A DNA stretch of 64,000 bases. Origin: Aureobasidium sp. EXF-3400. Taxonomy: Eukaryota; Ascomycota; Dothideomycetes; Dothideales; Saccotheciaceae. How positions within the stretch are numbered: position 1 is the first letter of the stretch; each line of letters begins with the position of its first letter. The position numbers and the translations under genes are program-made. Where the stretch lies: NCBI GenBank assembly GCA_024195585.1, contig SWBL01000187.1:1-64000 (forward strand), written 5' to 3'. Positions 53,508 through 62,928 of the stretch are shown here, piece after piece. Under the pieces are notes generated by a model that ran no database searches, was not told the origin of the DNA, and saw nothing but the letters and a program-made list of their open reading frames with translations.

Positions 53508-54729
53508 CTAATCCAGGTCGAGCCTCAGAATCTCGCCACCTTCGCGAATGCCACCTCTAAAGAGACTCTTTATGACTTTGCCGTCAATCAATGTCTTGCC
53601 GACGATACCCTCGACGTGCTGAGGCTCCACCCTGCCGTACCAAATACCGCAGCCCGCCAGAGGGTTGGTCTTGAAGCTAGGTGGGATGTATACAATGACA
53701 TTGCCAGCCCACTTGTGTCCTCCAATGTGCGAGATCTGTCCAATTCTTGCTGCAGGCTGATACTCTTCAATCGAGTAATCAGGCTGTACTGTGTCGTGAG
53801 GCGGAGCACCCTTGATCACAGGAATGTTCTGTCTTTCCAGCTTGTCCTCGAATTCTGCCTGCAGAATGGGGCCCATCTTTCCACATCTTTCGTCGCGACC
53901 GCCATGACCACAGATCAAGACGACAATCTCATGTACAGACCGCGCTCCAGGGAATTTTTTGCGCATCTCAGGCTCATGGAGAAGCGTGTTCTTTTGTGCC
54001 CTTGTCAAACGTTCGTGTGATGCATGTAGAGTTGGAGGTAGAACAAATCCTTTGATGAAAGCTTCGACACCACTGTCATCAACAGGAATGCTGGGCACGT
54101 ATTGGAAGCTGGGAAAGAGGAAAGCTGAGGCGGGCGCTGTGTTGGGGGCTTCTTGAGGAACGACGTCTGGGTCCGAGCCAGGTTTGGCGGCGGGTACTGT
54201 GTTTGCCTTCTGTGCAGGCTGTGTTGATGGCTCGGCATCTTCGAAAGGCGTCGGCGGGATTGACGAGTTGATGACAGACACATTGTGGTATGGCTATGAA
54301 CGATCGGGTTAGCGACATGCTGTGTAAGGGAGAAGGGTCTTTGTGGTAATCGCATACGTCAGAGAACTTGCCCTTGGGCCCAGTGAGCTTGGCCATCTGA
54401 TTCACAAGCACACTGTCCTCGTCCTCTTGTATCCTGCTCTTCCAATCTGATCTGCCCGTCGAGATAATGACCTGCTCAGCATAGGCCGGCATGGTGCCGT
54501 TGAGCTTGCTCTCGCGATCGATGTCTAATCCTTGCGGTGTTTCTCTACATTGACACGTCGGTGAAGGACATTCAGCAATGGTAGGGATGTTCCAGTGTTT
54601 GTCCTCGGGCGTCGGTTGGGCGATGGGCACTGTGTACGTGGCTCGAGATGCGCTGCGGAATTGTGACGTCCATAGCGGCGTTTTAGGAATGCGCGAGGCG
54701 ATCCTGGCTCCTCTGATTATTAGTCCCAT
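53508..54729 (-). CDS. AIM32: AIM32-like thioredoxin-fold ferredoxin protein
   Basis: Mitochondrial sucrase/ferredoxin-like protein of 385 aa. Exons in transcript order are 54729-54358 and 54293-53508, joined as GKFSD-PYHNVS. The N terminus is a mitochondrial presequence (MGLIIRGARIASRI). Two cysteine groups suggest Fe-S or redox sites: CPSPTCQC near residue 56 and ICGHGGRDERCG near residue 270, followed by HIGGHKWAGNVIVYIP and GIWYGRVEPQHVEGI. These last blocks are family signatures. A Pro/Ala-rich linker (about 140-175) separates the halves. Yeast Aim32 influences thiol redox in the intermembrane space. Its neighbour is the CYC2-like gene. Confidence 0.88.
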
Positions 54730-55606
54730 GGTGTATAATTGTGAAATTGGGAGGGAAACAAAAAAGGCGACATGATTTCTAGACACGATGAAGAGACACA
54801 AGTCAACGTCATGGCCAGGTCAGCACATGAATCCACATCTCGGCCTCTCGGTCCGCCATCTCCGAATCAACGTTAAGAACATCATCACTTTTCGTGATTA
54901 CGCAGTCAACCAAAACAGGTGGAATACAAAGACTTTATTGTCTCCATGATAAACTTAAAAATGTTCATGACTGTAGCGAAGTAGAGTGTTGAGGTGGTCG
55001 GGAGAATGCTGCTGAATCATCCACCTTTCCATCCATTTCGCCATCAAGGCAAACAACACTCGTGACATCCTTGCAAAGCTTCTATGCGTTAGAAGTATCT
55101 TCTTCCCTTCTCGTCCACACACTTCTCACGAGCATTCTCGCAACCTTTCCCCAATTTCCTCTTATCTAAACGGGCAGTCCCATGACCGTCTCGTCGTTTT
55201 TCTGTTGTCCAAGCTTCAGCGCCTGTATGTGATGGCAGATATCGGGTTCCATGATCCCTCGACACCCAATGTTGCGAAGTTTGCGCCTTGAAAAGATAGG
55301 GCTCGAAGTTAAGAAACGGTGAGCACCGCATTAGAACTTCAAGAAAGACCGGCAAGAACGATGGATACCATGGATAGATCTTCCATGCTGTGAGGTCGTA
55401 CCTTTCGAGGTCGTCAGGGAAGCCGGCGAGTATGAAATTCCTTCCAAACGTTGGCAATCCGATGTTAGAGCGCTCTTTTCTCCAGCGCAGGGTTTCATCT
55501 CATACGCAGCGTGAGTAAGTCTTCGGCAAGCAAAACTTCACCATATTGACTATATATGTTCCTCATGGGACTGACGACAGCTCAAGAATAGTCTGCCAAC
55601 AGGAAC
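54730..55606. other. Intergenic region with an unexplained open frame
   Basis: Holds the AIM32 promoter. A minus-strand frame at about 55500-55089 is open and partly protein-like (GRNFILAGFPDDLERYDLT, WKIYPWYPSFLPVF) but has no ATG and no splice solution. A TATATA near 55551 precedes a 14-codon frame only. I call no gene. Confidence 0.4.
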
Positions 55607-56041
55607 TCAGGCAGCGACAGCGACTGGAGCAACCTCCGTAACCACGGGTGCCTCAGCTGGGACTTCGACGACAACAGCCTCATCTGCTCGCAGTAAGTAT
55701 TTTGCCACGGTCCACATCTACCAGATACACCCACCAACTGATGCCCTTTTGGGATCCATTTGCATAGTCCCGTCCTTGTGCCTGGTGAAAAAACGCTTGC
55801 CCTGCTCACGAAGCACATGCGTTACTTCACCTCTTCGTTCGAGCATATCGATCCTGCGTCGGTTCTTTTCCACATATTGTTGGCCTGTGTTTCTGTCACG
55901 CACCCATCGTGGGCCTAGTATGATGACTGTGGCGTCCTGATCTTCGCCTTCTCCAGTAGCTTCTTCAGGAGCAGGCGGTGCAGCATCGGTGGTACTCTGT
56001 CGGATGGTGATAGTGCTTGACTTGGAAGAGGATATGCCCAT
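55607..56041 (-). CDS. Small protein with N-terminal myristoylation motif
   Basis: 127 aa. Exons in transcript order are 56041-55735 and 55683-55607, joined as KRASV-DEAVVVEV. The N terminus MGISSSKSS fits the N-myristoyltransferase consensus (Gly2, Ser6, basic residue at 7). A Pro/Glu-rich linker leads to a compact basic region (IILGPRWVRDRNTGQQYVEK, then ERRGEVTHVLREQGKRFFTR), and a Val/Ala/Glu-rich tail. No known domain is recognised. The 51-nt intron is confirmed by the strongly coding-like second exon. If modified it would sit on a membrane face; the role is unknown. Confidence 0.65.
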
Positions 56042-56913
56042 GTCGTCTCGCGTACAAGAAGAGCAATGAGTTCGAGTGATGACGACCGCTCAGGGGGTCC
56101 GTCAAGAGATAGTACATCCAGGGGGCATATAAACAGAAGCGAGATCGATCTAAAGCAATCGTGCCTCCGCGGATGAACCATTCAAAGGCATATCACGTCT
56201 CTGATGCCCAACTCACCTGTTGGCAGCTTAGACGGCGGCATGATAGCTCGAGTAGATAGACCTACTATTCCGGATAAGTATAGCGAAAGCAAATGAAGGA
56301 ACAATTGCGGCTCGAGGGACCGAAAAAGGATCCAGGTTCGTATGCCACGTATCATTGAGCTTGTTCCCCTCAGGATGGGCGTTGCTGTAGATTGAAGACG
56401 TGGCATGCGTCCGAGGGTCAAAGCCCTAGCCGAAGCAACGCCAGTTCAAATCGACATGGTTGTAGACTGAATAGGGGCATTCCTGATAGCTCGTATCCTG
56501 AGATGCATCTCAGATGTCCGTCATGAGCTTGATCTGCTCTGCTGTGCTGTGATGAACGATTGCGTTATTGTCGCTGCATCGGGAGCAAGCTAGCTTCTCC
56601 CCTGGCTTCGGATCTTGTTTCGTAGATTGAAGACAACATGATCTTTTCCTCGGTATACCAAATGCAGTCAGCTCCATGAGGTGAAGATGAACACAATGTC
56701 ACATTTGTTGCTGTTTGATGTTATTGAAGGACGATTGCGGCTTGAGCGGTCGGACAAACCCCGCGACGTCATACGGAGGACCCTGAGACAGGCCCAATGC
56801 GGAGGTGCATCGACTCCTGACAAACTTGAGTTTTTGCGGCCGAGCTGTTTGTTTGTCTCAACGACTCAAGTAATGATACAATAACACAGCAGTTACACGA
56901 TACGCTTGTTCGC
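56042..56913. other. Divergent promoter region
   Basis: About 870 bp between the small myristoylated-protein gene and the amino-acid permease. A consensus donor (AACAG|GTGAGT) at 56215 follows an eight-codon frame MPPSKLPT on the minus strand, so an untranslated or alternative first exon there is possible. Otherwise nothing. Confidence 0.45.
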
Positions 56914-58785
56914 ATGGCCGGACTCGCACCACCTCGCCAATTCGAGCGTGACTCGCTCGAACTGGCTTCCCTTGCTTCCTCTGACCACAACTCGCGTGAC
57001 AGCATCGACTCTTCGGCCTCGGGCGTCCCTTCATCGCGCAAGCTTTCTTCTGACGATGACCACCTTGGAACCCCTGGTCCTAGCAGCAGAGGCCAGGGTG
57101 GTCGTATGAACAGATCCTACTCAGTCTCCTCGGCCTTCGACTTCGCTCCCGCACTTTTCCCTCTGTCAAATTCAGGAGCAGGATACACCGCTATAGGCGC
57201 GCCGAGCGGACAGCCATCAGCAGCAGGAGGAGAAGGAAGCTTGGAAAGACACAAGACATTGACGTTGTGGAAGGGCGGTTTGTCGCTGGTCGTTGGTCTC
57301 ATCATCGGTTCCGGCATCTTCTCGTCACCTGCTCAAGTCAACACCAATGCTGGCTCGCCTGTTGCAGCCCTAGCAGTATGGGTCATTGCTGGTCTGCTTG
57401 CTTGGACTGGTGCTTCGAGCTATGCTGAGCTCGGTAGTGCTATGCCTCTCAATGGCGGCGCGCAAATCTACCTTAGCAAGATTTATGGCGAATGGGCTGG
57501 CTTCCTCTTTACCTGGTGTGCCGTTGTGGTGCTGAAGCCTGGTTCTGCTGCCATCATCGCCATCATCTTCGGTGAATATACCGTCAGGGCCTTCATCGGT
57601 GCAGACGCTATGGATGCAAGCATCTGGATCAACAAGGCTGTCGCTATAGCTGGACTTGTACTGGTTACAGCCCTCAATTGCGTCTCTACAAAGGTTGGAA
57701 CACGTAGCACCGACGCTTTCGTTCTCCTCAAATTCTTTGCATTGGCTGGTGTCACGGTTGTAGGTATCGTTGTAGCAATAACGGGCTGGAGCTTCGAAGG
57801 CAACGCTTCAAAAGAGTGGAAACAGCCTTCTTTCTGGGTGGACGGCACAAAGAATGACCCAAGCAACTGGGCGGTTGCCATCTACGCTGGTCTTTGGGCA
57901 TATGATGGATGGGACAATGTACGTTGATGAAAAAATCAGGCTTCTCATGTGATTATGCTAATGTCTTCGCAGGTCAATTATGTTGCTGGAGAGTTCATCA
58001 ACCCGCAGAAGGATCTCCCACGAACTATCCATACTTCACTCTCTATGGTGGTCCTGTCGTATTTACTCGCCAACGTCGCCTACTTTTTAGTCTTGCCATT
58101 GGCTACCATCAACTCTTCCAACACAGTCGCCGTGGCGTTCGGACGCTTCGTTCTTGGGCCAGTGGGTTCATTCATCCTTGCACTGATTGTAGCCGGGTCA
58201 TGCTTTGGCAGTCTGAATGCTACGACTTTCACATCTGGACGTCTTGTCTACGCCGCTGGTAAGGAGGGATATCTCCCTGCATTCTTTGGACAGATTGGTT
58301 TCACAAAGAACAGCGCTGTTCGCCTTCCGTACCGCCCTTCTAGAGCATCTCGTTTGACTCGCCTCATCGCTGACGATGGAGTCGGCTTGTTCTACACGCC
58401 TGCATATGCCATGATGCTCAACGCAGCTTTGACTTTGGTCTATGTTGTCGTTGGCAGTTTTGGAACACTCACAACATTTTATGGAGTTGCTGGATACACC
58501 TTCTACTTCTTTACAGTTCTTGGTCTGATTGTTCTTCGTGTCAAGGAGCCGGACCTCGAGCGGCCATATAAATGCTGGATCACTACACCTATCATCTTCT
58601 GCTGCGTCAGTCTGTTTTTGCTCAGTAGAGCTGTGTTTGCACAGCCGTTGCAGACATTGTTGGTGGTGGCTTTCATCCTTGCTGGTTTCCCACTGTATTG
58701 GTGGAGGATGAAAGGCAGAAATGGCGGTCAGGGAAGAAAAGAAGGATTCAACTGGAAGATCTGGGAACGGTGGACACGACGATGA
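56914..58785 (+). CDS. LAT-type amino-acid permease (APC superfamily)
   Basis: Amino-acid transporter of 605 aa with 12 helices. Exons are 56914-57918 and 57973-58785, joined as AYDGWDN-VNYVAGE. A Ser-rich cytosolic N terminus of about 115 residues precedes helix 1, which has the substrate-binding GSGIFSSP motif. Other APC landmarks are ELGSAMPLNGGAQIYLSKIYG and EFINPQKDLPRTI. The group resembles fungal Mup1/Mup3-type methionine permeases and animal L-type transporters. An unusual basic stretch follows helix 8 (RLPYRPSRASRLTRLIADDG, about 467-486), where relatives have a short loop; it may be lineage-specific. Substrate is unknown. Confidence 0.92.
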
Positions 58786-58995
58786 TTGATTTAATGTATA
58801 GAAAAGACATACATGGTTTGGATCTGGAAGATAGAAATCGAAATAATGACTTGTACCCAAATTCTAAATTGGATGCACGTGATCTCGCGGCGGATGACGC
58901 TGCCTGATACACGTCTTTCGGCTTTGAAGCTCCAAGTCTTCGACCATCAATGTGGCGTTCCGTTCCCATCTTGAACACATAACAATATAACCACC

Positions 58996-60303
58996 ATGCG
59001 TTTCCGAGCAGACATAAAGAACAACAATGTTTTTACAAGTATATATTTACAATCTCTGAGAAAGTGCGCGTGCTGACATCTTAGCAGAGTTGACGGCCTC
59101 ACTTGCATCATTGGGTCCGGTCGCATGGGTCAAATTGAGTAACGAAGATGTTCGCTTCACTGTCATTCCTGATCAAGGCTCGTCAGTCTGGGCGTAGGTT
59201 GATTGCTTGAGCTTGTCGCGTGGGAACAAACTAACGTTTGAGTAGTGCACTTGAAATTGTTAGTGAAGCGTTTCTCAAAACCTCAAGCTGTGATCGAATC
59301 TAACCTTGCGAAGGACCAAATATTTGAAACATACACCATTCAGTCTGCAGCAGAAAACAACACGATCAACCTCGAAGTACCATTGCAAAACCTCCATCGA
59401 GCGCTGAAGTCGGCCCAAAACGCCAGCCATGCATCGATCCGTCTTACCAAGAAGAACAACATTCCGCTTCTTTCATTGACAATCACAACCGCAATTTTTG
59501 CTGGCGCGCCGAAGCCGACATTCCAAAGCGGTCCTCCAGATGAATATGGCTACAATACAGGCTTTCCACCAGGCGATGACTTTGGCAACCAATTCCTCAC
59601 AGACGAGGTTGACGAGCCTGTTTACGACCGCCCGAACAGAGAAACCATCATCACCCAAGACATACCCATCAAAGTCCTCTCTCCTGCTGTCGTCTCCGGC
59701 CTTCACGAACCACGGTCAAGAGAACCAGACGTCCATATCGTGCTTCCACCACTACTCCAGCTCAAATCCATCTCTGATCGCTTTACCAAACTCGCCGTCT
59801 CGAGCACGAAAACGCCGAATGGATCAACTGGCTTCAGGGGAAGTACAACAAGAACACCGAAACTGGAGTTGAGCGCAAACATGCATGGTTGCTTGAAGTT
59901 GAGGTTGAAGACTGATGCCATGGATATCAGCTCCAGGTGGACTGGCCTTAGTAATCCAGAACTGGATCCCACGACCGTGGAAGGTGGCGAGGAGGGTATT
60001 GCACAACACCCGAGCACTCTCATGCGGACGCGAGGTGATCCTGAGGGTATCAGTGATGAAGGCTGGGCAGTGGTCAGACTAGATGGTAAGGACTGGGGCA
60101 AAGTGCTCGGTATCGGCAGAGTAGGCGGAAGAGTCATTGCTTGTAAGTTCAATCTGTTCTCAAGATCTTTGATACATCTATGTTGACATGTTCTAGGTTT
60201 CTGTAATGAGCATGCATTGATCTTGTATGTCTATCTTCCGAACGAAGAGGTTGATGTTGCAGAATCGGTGATTACATACTACGTTAGTTCATACAGTCAA
60301 TGA
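58996..60303 (+). CDS. HUS1: DNA-damage checkpoint clamp subunit HUS1
   Basis: Subunit of the Rad9-Rad1-Hus1 (9-1-1) sliding clamp loaded at damaged DNA. It is 365 aa over five exons: 58996-59038, 59088-59193, 59246-59258, 59314-60142 and 60197-60303. It begins MRFRADIKNNNVFTKLTASL and continues VKLSNEDVRFTVIPDQGSSVWA, IFETYTIQSAAENNTINLEVP and LQNLHRALKSAQNAS. It ends CFCNEHALILYVYLP and ITYYVSSYS, all matching the family. Exon 3 is only 13 nt and encodes ALEI between WA and DQIFETY; flanking introns are 52 and 55 nt with actaac and ctaacc branch sites. A GFPPGDDFG-rich loop (about 145-190) is longer than in animals. Confidence 0.92.
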
Positions 60304-60534
60304 TTGTATGACAAAAGTATGCTATCTCTGCGCTCGTGCTTCATTTTGTGCTTGTAAAAATGCATGATGTTTTCGTACTCGTGTAAACTTCGATTGAGAG
60401 CCCGAGATCTGGTGTCAAATTCAGGGGCCCTCAGTGGATATCTCAGGTTTTGGGAAAGGACTCTGCATTGCGATGCTTCTTTACTCTCGAGTCTTCGCTG
60501 CTGGGAAGCAGCGACGTTCTCGTCGTTGGGGTGC

Positions 60535-60589
60535 TGATGACGTGGACCCTCCTTCCTGCTTCGGTATGTTGTGCCTGAGCACATAAAAT
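60535..60589. repeat. Diverged direct repeat, copy 1, TGACGTGG core
   Basis: This stretch begins tgatgacgtgg and ends ctgagcacataaaat. It matches 61516-61568 (tgatgacgtgg ... ctgagcacagaaata) with a few mismatches and a small gap, about 980 bp apart and in the same direction. Both contain TGACGTGG, a bZIP/CRE-like core. It lies 420 bp upstream of the small secreted protein gene. Confidence 0.6.
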
Positions 60590-60720
60590 CCAGGTTCGCG
60601 ACGCCAGCTTCTCTTCTCTTCTTCTCTCACCAACGCACCATTGATCAAGTTATCGTGAGTCTACTCAGCGCCATCAAGCGGACATCTCTAATCAGGAGAG
60701 CAGTTCATCAACATCAATAC

Positions 60721-60753
60721 CATCATCATCATCACCATCATCACCACCACCAT
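60721..60753. repeat. CAT/CAC triplet microsatellite
   Basis: Eleven consecutive CAT or CAC triplets. In one plus-strand frame they would encode poly-His, but the frame has no other support. Confidence 0.8.
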
Positions 60754-60796
60754 TGATACTATTTGTATCATCATTATCAAATTTGTATGTATCACT

Positions 60797-60951
60797 GACC
60801 TGCCATCTGCCCCTTCATCAGCCTGCCATTTGTCCTTTCATCAGCCTGCCATCAGCCCTGCCACCACCCTGCCTTCTGCCCTTCCATCGACTGGTCATCA
60901 ACCTGCCATCAGCCTGCCATCAGCCTGCCATCAGCCTGCCATCAGCCTGCC
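60797..60951. repeat. 11-bp minisatellite (ATCAGCCTGCC)
   Basis: Four perfect ATCAGCCTGCC units at 60908-60951, preceded by degenerate units back to about 60797 (gcctgccatttgtc, agccctgccaccacc). The unit is not a multiple of three, so open frames through it are artefacts. It falls just upstream of the small secreted protein start. Confidence 0.85.
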
Positions 60952-61009
60952 ATCCATCTCATCAGCGCTACCGTCTCTCCATCATCGACTGACTTGCATC
61001 ACAGTTACA

Positions 61010-61291
61010 ATGCATCTTTTCGCATTCTTCTTCCTCTTCTTCAGCGCCGCCTTCCTTTGCCTGGCCGCCCCTGTGCCCAAGATCTCTCACCCGGCACCAG
61101 TCAACAGCCCTTCAAGCTCGCTCCCAACAACCGCCAACAGTACTTCGCCCTCTGTGCACATCTCGACCGCGACAACCGCCCTGGTCAATGTTCCGACGAC
61201 AATCATCAACAGTTGCATCAATTGCACCATCGTCGAACAGGGGTCAGGCTCGCCCTCGTCAGGTCTGCACATGGCAGGTCCCGCCTCCTAG
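61010..61291 (+). CDS. Small secreted protein, 93 aa (hypothetical)
   Basis: Begins MHLFAFFFLFFSAAFLCLAAP, a clear signal peptide cleaved near residue 20. The mature part is Ser/Thr/Pro/Ala-rich with two cysteines close together (SCINC) and Asn-x-Thr/Ser sites. The frame continues upstream only through the minisatellite, so the ATG at 61010 is preferred. No family is recognised. A downstream frame with a membrane-like segment (to about 61464) might belong to a longer spliced form, but I found no in-frame junction. Could be a cell-wall or effector-type peptide, or a chance frame. Confidence 0.45.
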   Translation: MHLFAFFFLFFSAAFLCLAAPVPKISHPAPVNSPSSSLPTTANSTSPSVHISTATTALVNVPTTIINSCINCTIVEQGSGSPSSGLHMAGPAS

Positions 61292-61907
61292 GACTGGTGG
61301 GTCCATGGGTTGATTGCGCGTTGTTGGGAGTCGTGTTGACTGGTGTGTCATCGGCTCTTTGGTCATGGCAGGGTGAGAGGATCAAGGGTTGGAGAGGCAA
61401 GGCAAAGGGAGCGGTCGCGTTGATTCGTATCTTTTCGCTCCTCACAGGAACTGAACATATTTAAACAAAACAATTTATGATCCATATCTATCTTCATCTT
61501 GTGCCTTTGTGACTATGATGACGTGGAACCCATCCCCTGCTTTGGTCGGGGCCTGAGCACAGAAATATGGATCTCCTCCAGCGTCAATGCAGAACAAGTC
61601 CTCCTGACGAAATACATAACTTCTTTCTAGAACAGAGCTTCACCAGTGAGAGGAGTCAAACCATACCGTCTTTAGAAATTCTCTCTGGCCTGTCTGTAAT
61701 ATTCAAATACTTTTTGCATTTCCATAGGCTATTGTCAATGCAAAAGCTCGACTGGGAGCTGCGGTAGTTTCGCACGTGGCGAGGTATGACTGATATTTCT
61801 TCTGACAGTCACGACAAGCAAACTATTTGTCCAACCTCGAACTGTCAGTTTTTCTCGCTCCTCCACATCTCGACGCAGTCAAACCCCCTGCAAAACAGCA
61901 CAACAAT
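61292..61907. other. Intergenic region with repeat copy 2
   Basis: About 615 bp without a supported gene. Contains the second copy of the TGACGTGG element. Confidence 0.5.
61516..61568. repeat. Diverged direct repeat, copy 2, TGACGTGG core
   Basis: Second copy of the element at 60535-60589, about 340 bp upstream of the cysteine-rich protein gene. Shared words are TGATGACGTGG, CCTGCTT and GCCTGAGCACA. Confidence 0.6.
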
Positions 61908-62531
61908 ATGGAGTCCATCAACTCCGCCGCATCCCAGACGTGCTGTCACATCTGTCATCAGTCTCTTCCTGAATACAAGTCGATACAAAATCCACAGCTA
62001 GACGGTACACTGTCTGCGCTTGACGTTGACACTCTCCGTCCACCGCAATATTCTGCCTTGGATCAGGGGTCCGAAGTACAGCAGGCTGCATCAGACCCAG
62101 ACTGGGTGTATTTTGCAAGCAAACACGGACCTCGCGAGAACTTCTGGAGCCGCATTGTCAAGAACGGCGACAAAGTCTGGAGCCAGTACGGCATCAGCGC
62201 GCAAGAAAGCGATACCGAACCGGACTTTTTCTTCACTTGCAAGATGATGGCCCGCAAGAAGGGAGATGAACGAGCGATTCGAACGGCCTGCAAGAAGGCA
62301 TGCGCCGTCATGAGAATGCATCGATCAGACAACTATTACAGATGCCATTGCACCTTTCAAACCTTGCGGCAACCTGGAGGATTTCGTAGATGCTCGGTGG
62401 GGTGGTATCATCTGGGTGCTAGGCTTACGAAGCACGCCCTTATGCAGTTGATGCGCCAACATGATTCGGTGTGCTCATGTGGATGCTTCGATGTCTCAAC
62501 GAAAGAAGACTCCGTTACTTCTGGCCAGTAG
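61908..62531 (+). CDS. Cysteine-rich hypothetical protein, 207 aa
   Basis: Single exon, ATG at 61908 (MESINSAASQTCCHICHQSL). No signal peptide. Three clusters of Cys/His stand out: CCHIC near residue 13, a central group (FTCKMMARKK, TACKKACAVMRMHRS, YYRCHC) and CSCGC near the end. These could bind zinc, but no known finger spacing fits. The middle is basic, with KNGDKVWSQYGIS and a RxxK-rich helix. Composition and length suggest a genuine gene; the family is not recognised. Confidence 0.5.
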   Translation: MESINSAASQTCCHICHQSLPEYKSIQNPQLDGTLSALDVDTLRPPQYSALDQGSEVQQAASDPDWVYFASKHGPRENFWSRIVKNGDKVWSQYGISAQESDTEPDFFFTCKMMARKKGDERAIRTACKKACAVMRMHRSDNYYRCHCTFQTLRQPGGFRRCSVGWYHLGARLTKHALMQLMRQHDSVCSCGCFDVSTKEDSVTSGQ

Positions 62532-62928
62532 TCGAGAAATAGAACTGCCAGATTTGAGGCCGTCGATACATACGTCCAGCGAGGGTTACCATCCATGGAG
62601 ACGTCGTCGACTCTCGGTAATCTAGGAAAGTACTCAAGGCTCTGAGCAACGCGGAAGTCGCAACAACGCAGTGGTCTTCATCCACGAACTCGATGATAGA
62701 AACATCTTCCAGTTTTCTACTCTCTCTCATCGCATGAATATGCTACAAGTCTCCTGATGCTTATTCCAGAACCCCAGCTCTTATCTTTGGGGGCGGCACT
62801 TCAAACTTTAGAAAGAGTAACGAAATGAAGAATGAGTGTTTTTCTTATTTGAACAATGAAAACTCGTGTTACAACTCGTTTCGAGGTTGCACACCTATAT
62901 ACATAAACAATTCTAGGACTTCAGGACT
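62532..62928. other. Convergent 3' flanks
   Basis: About 400 bp between two stop codons. Nothing else was seen. Confidence 0.55.

Larger units (their letters stand above)
60304..61009. other. Repeat-rich upstream region
   Basis: About 700 bp with no firm gene. It contains a duplicated element (60535-60589), a CAT/CAC triplet repeat and an 11-bp minisatellite, each listed separately. Several frames stay open only because of the repeats. Confidence 0.55.

Noticed and set aside
55089..55500. Minus-strand frame containing GRNFILAGFPDDLERYDLT
   Set aside because: Partly protein-like, but it has no ATG, and trial splices to the ATG near 55549 lost frame. Left as unexplained.
60571..60756. Poly-His open frame ending in the triplet repeat
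   Set aside because: Open only because of the microsatellite; no support either side.
61292..61464. Second exon with a membrane segment for the small secreted protein
   Set aside because: The only GT..AG pair tested (61242 to 61290) joins out of frame and gives an early stop.
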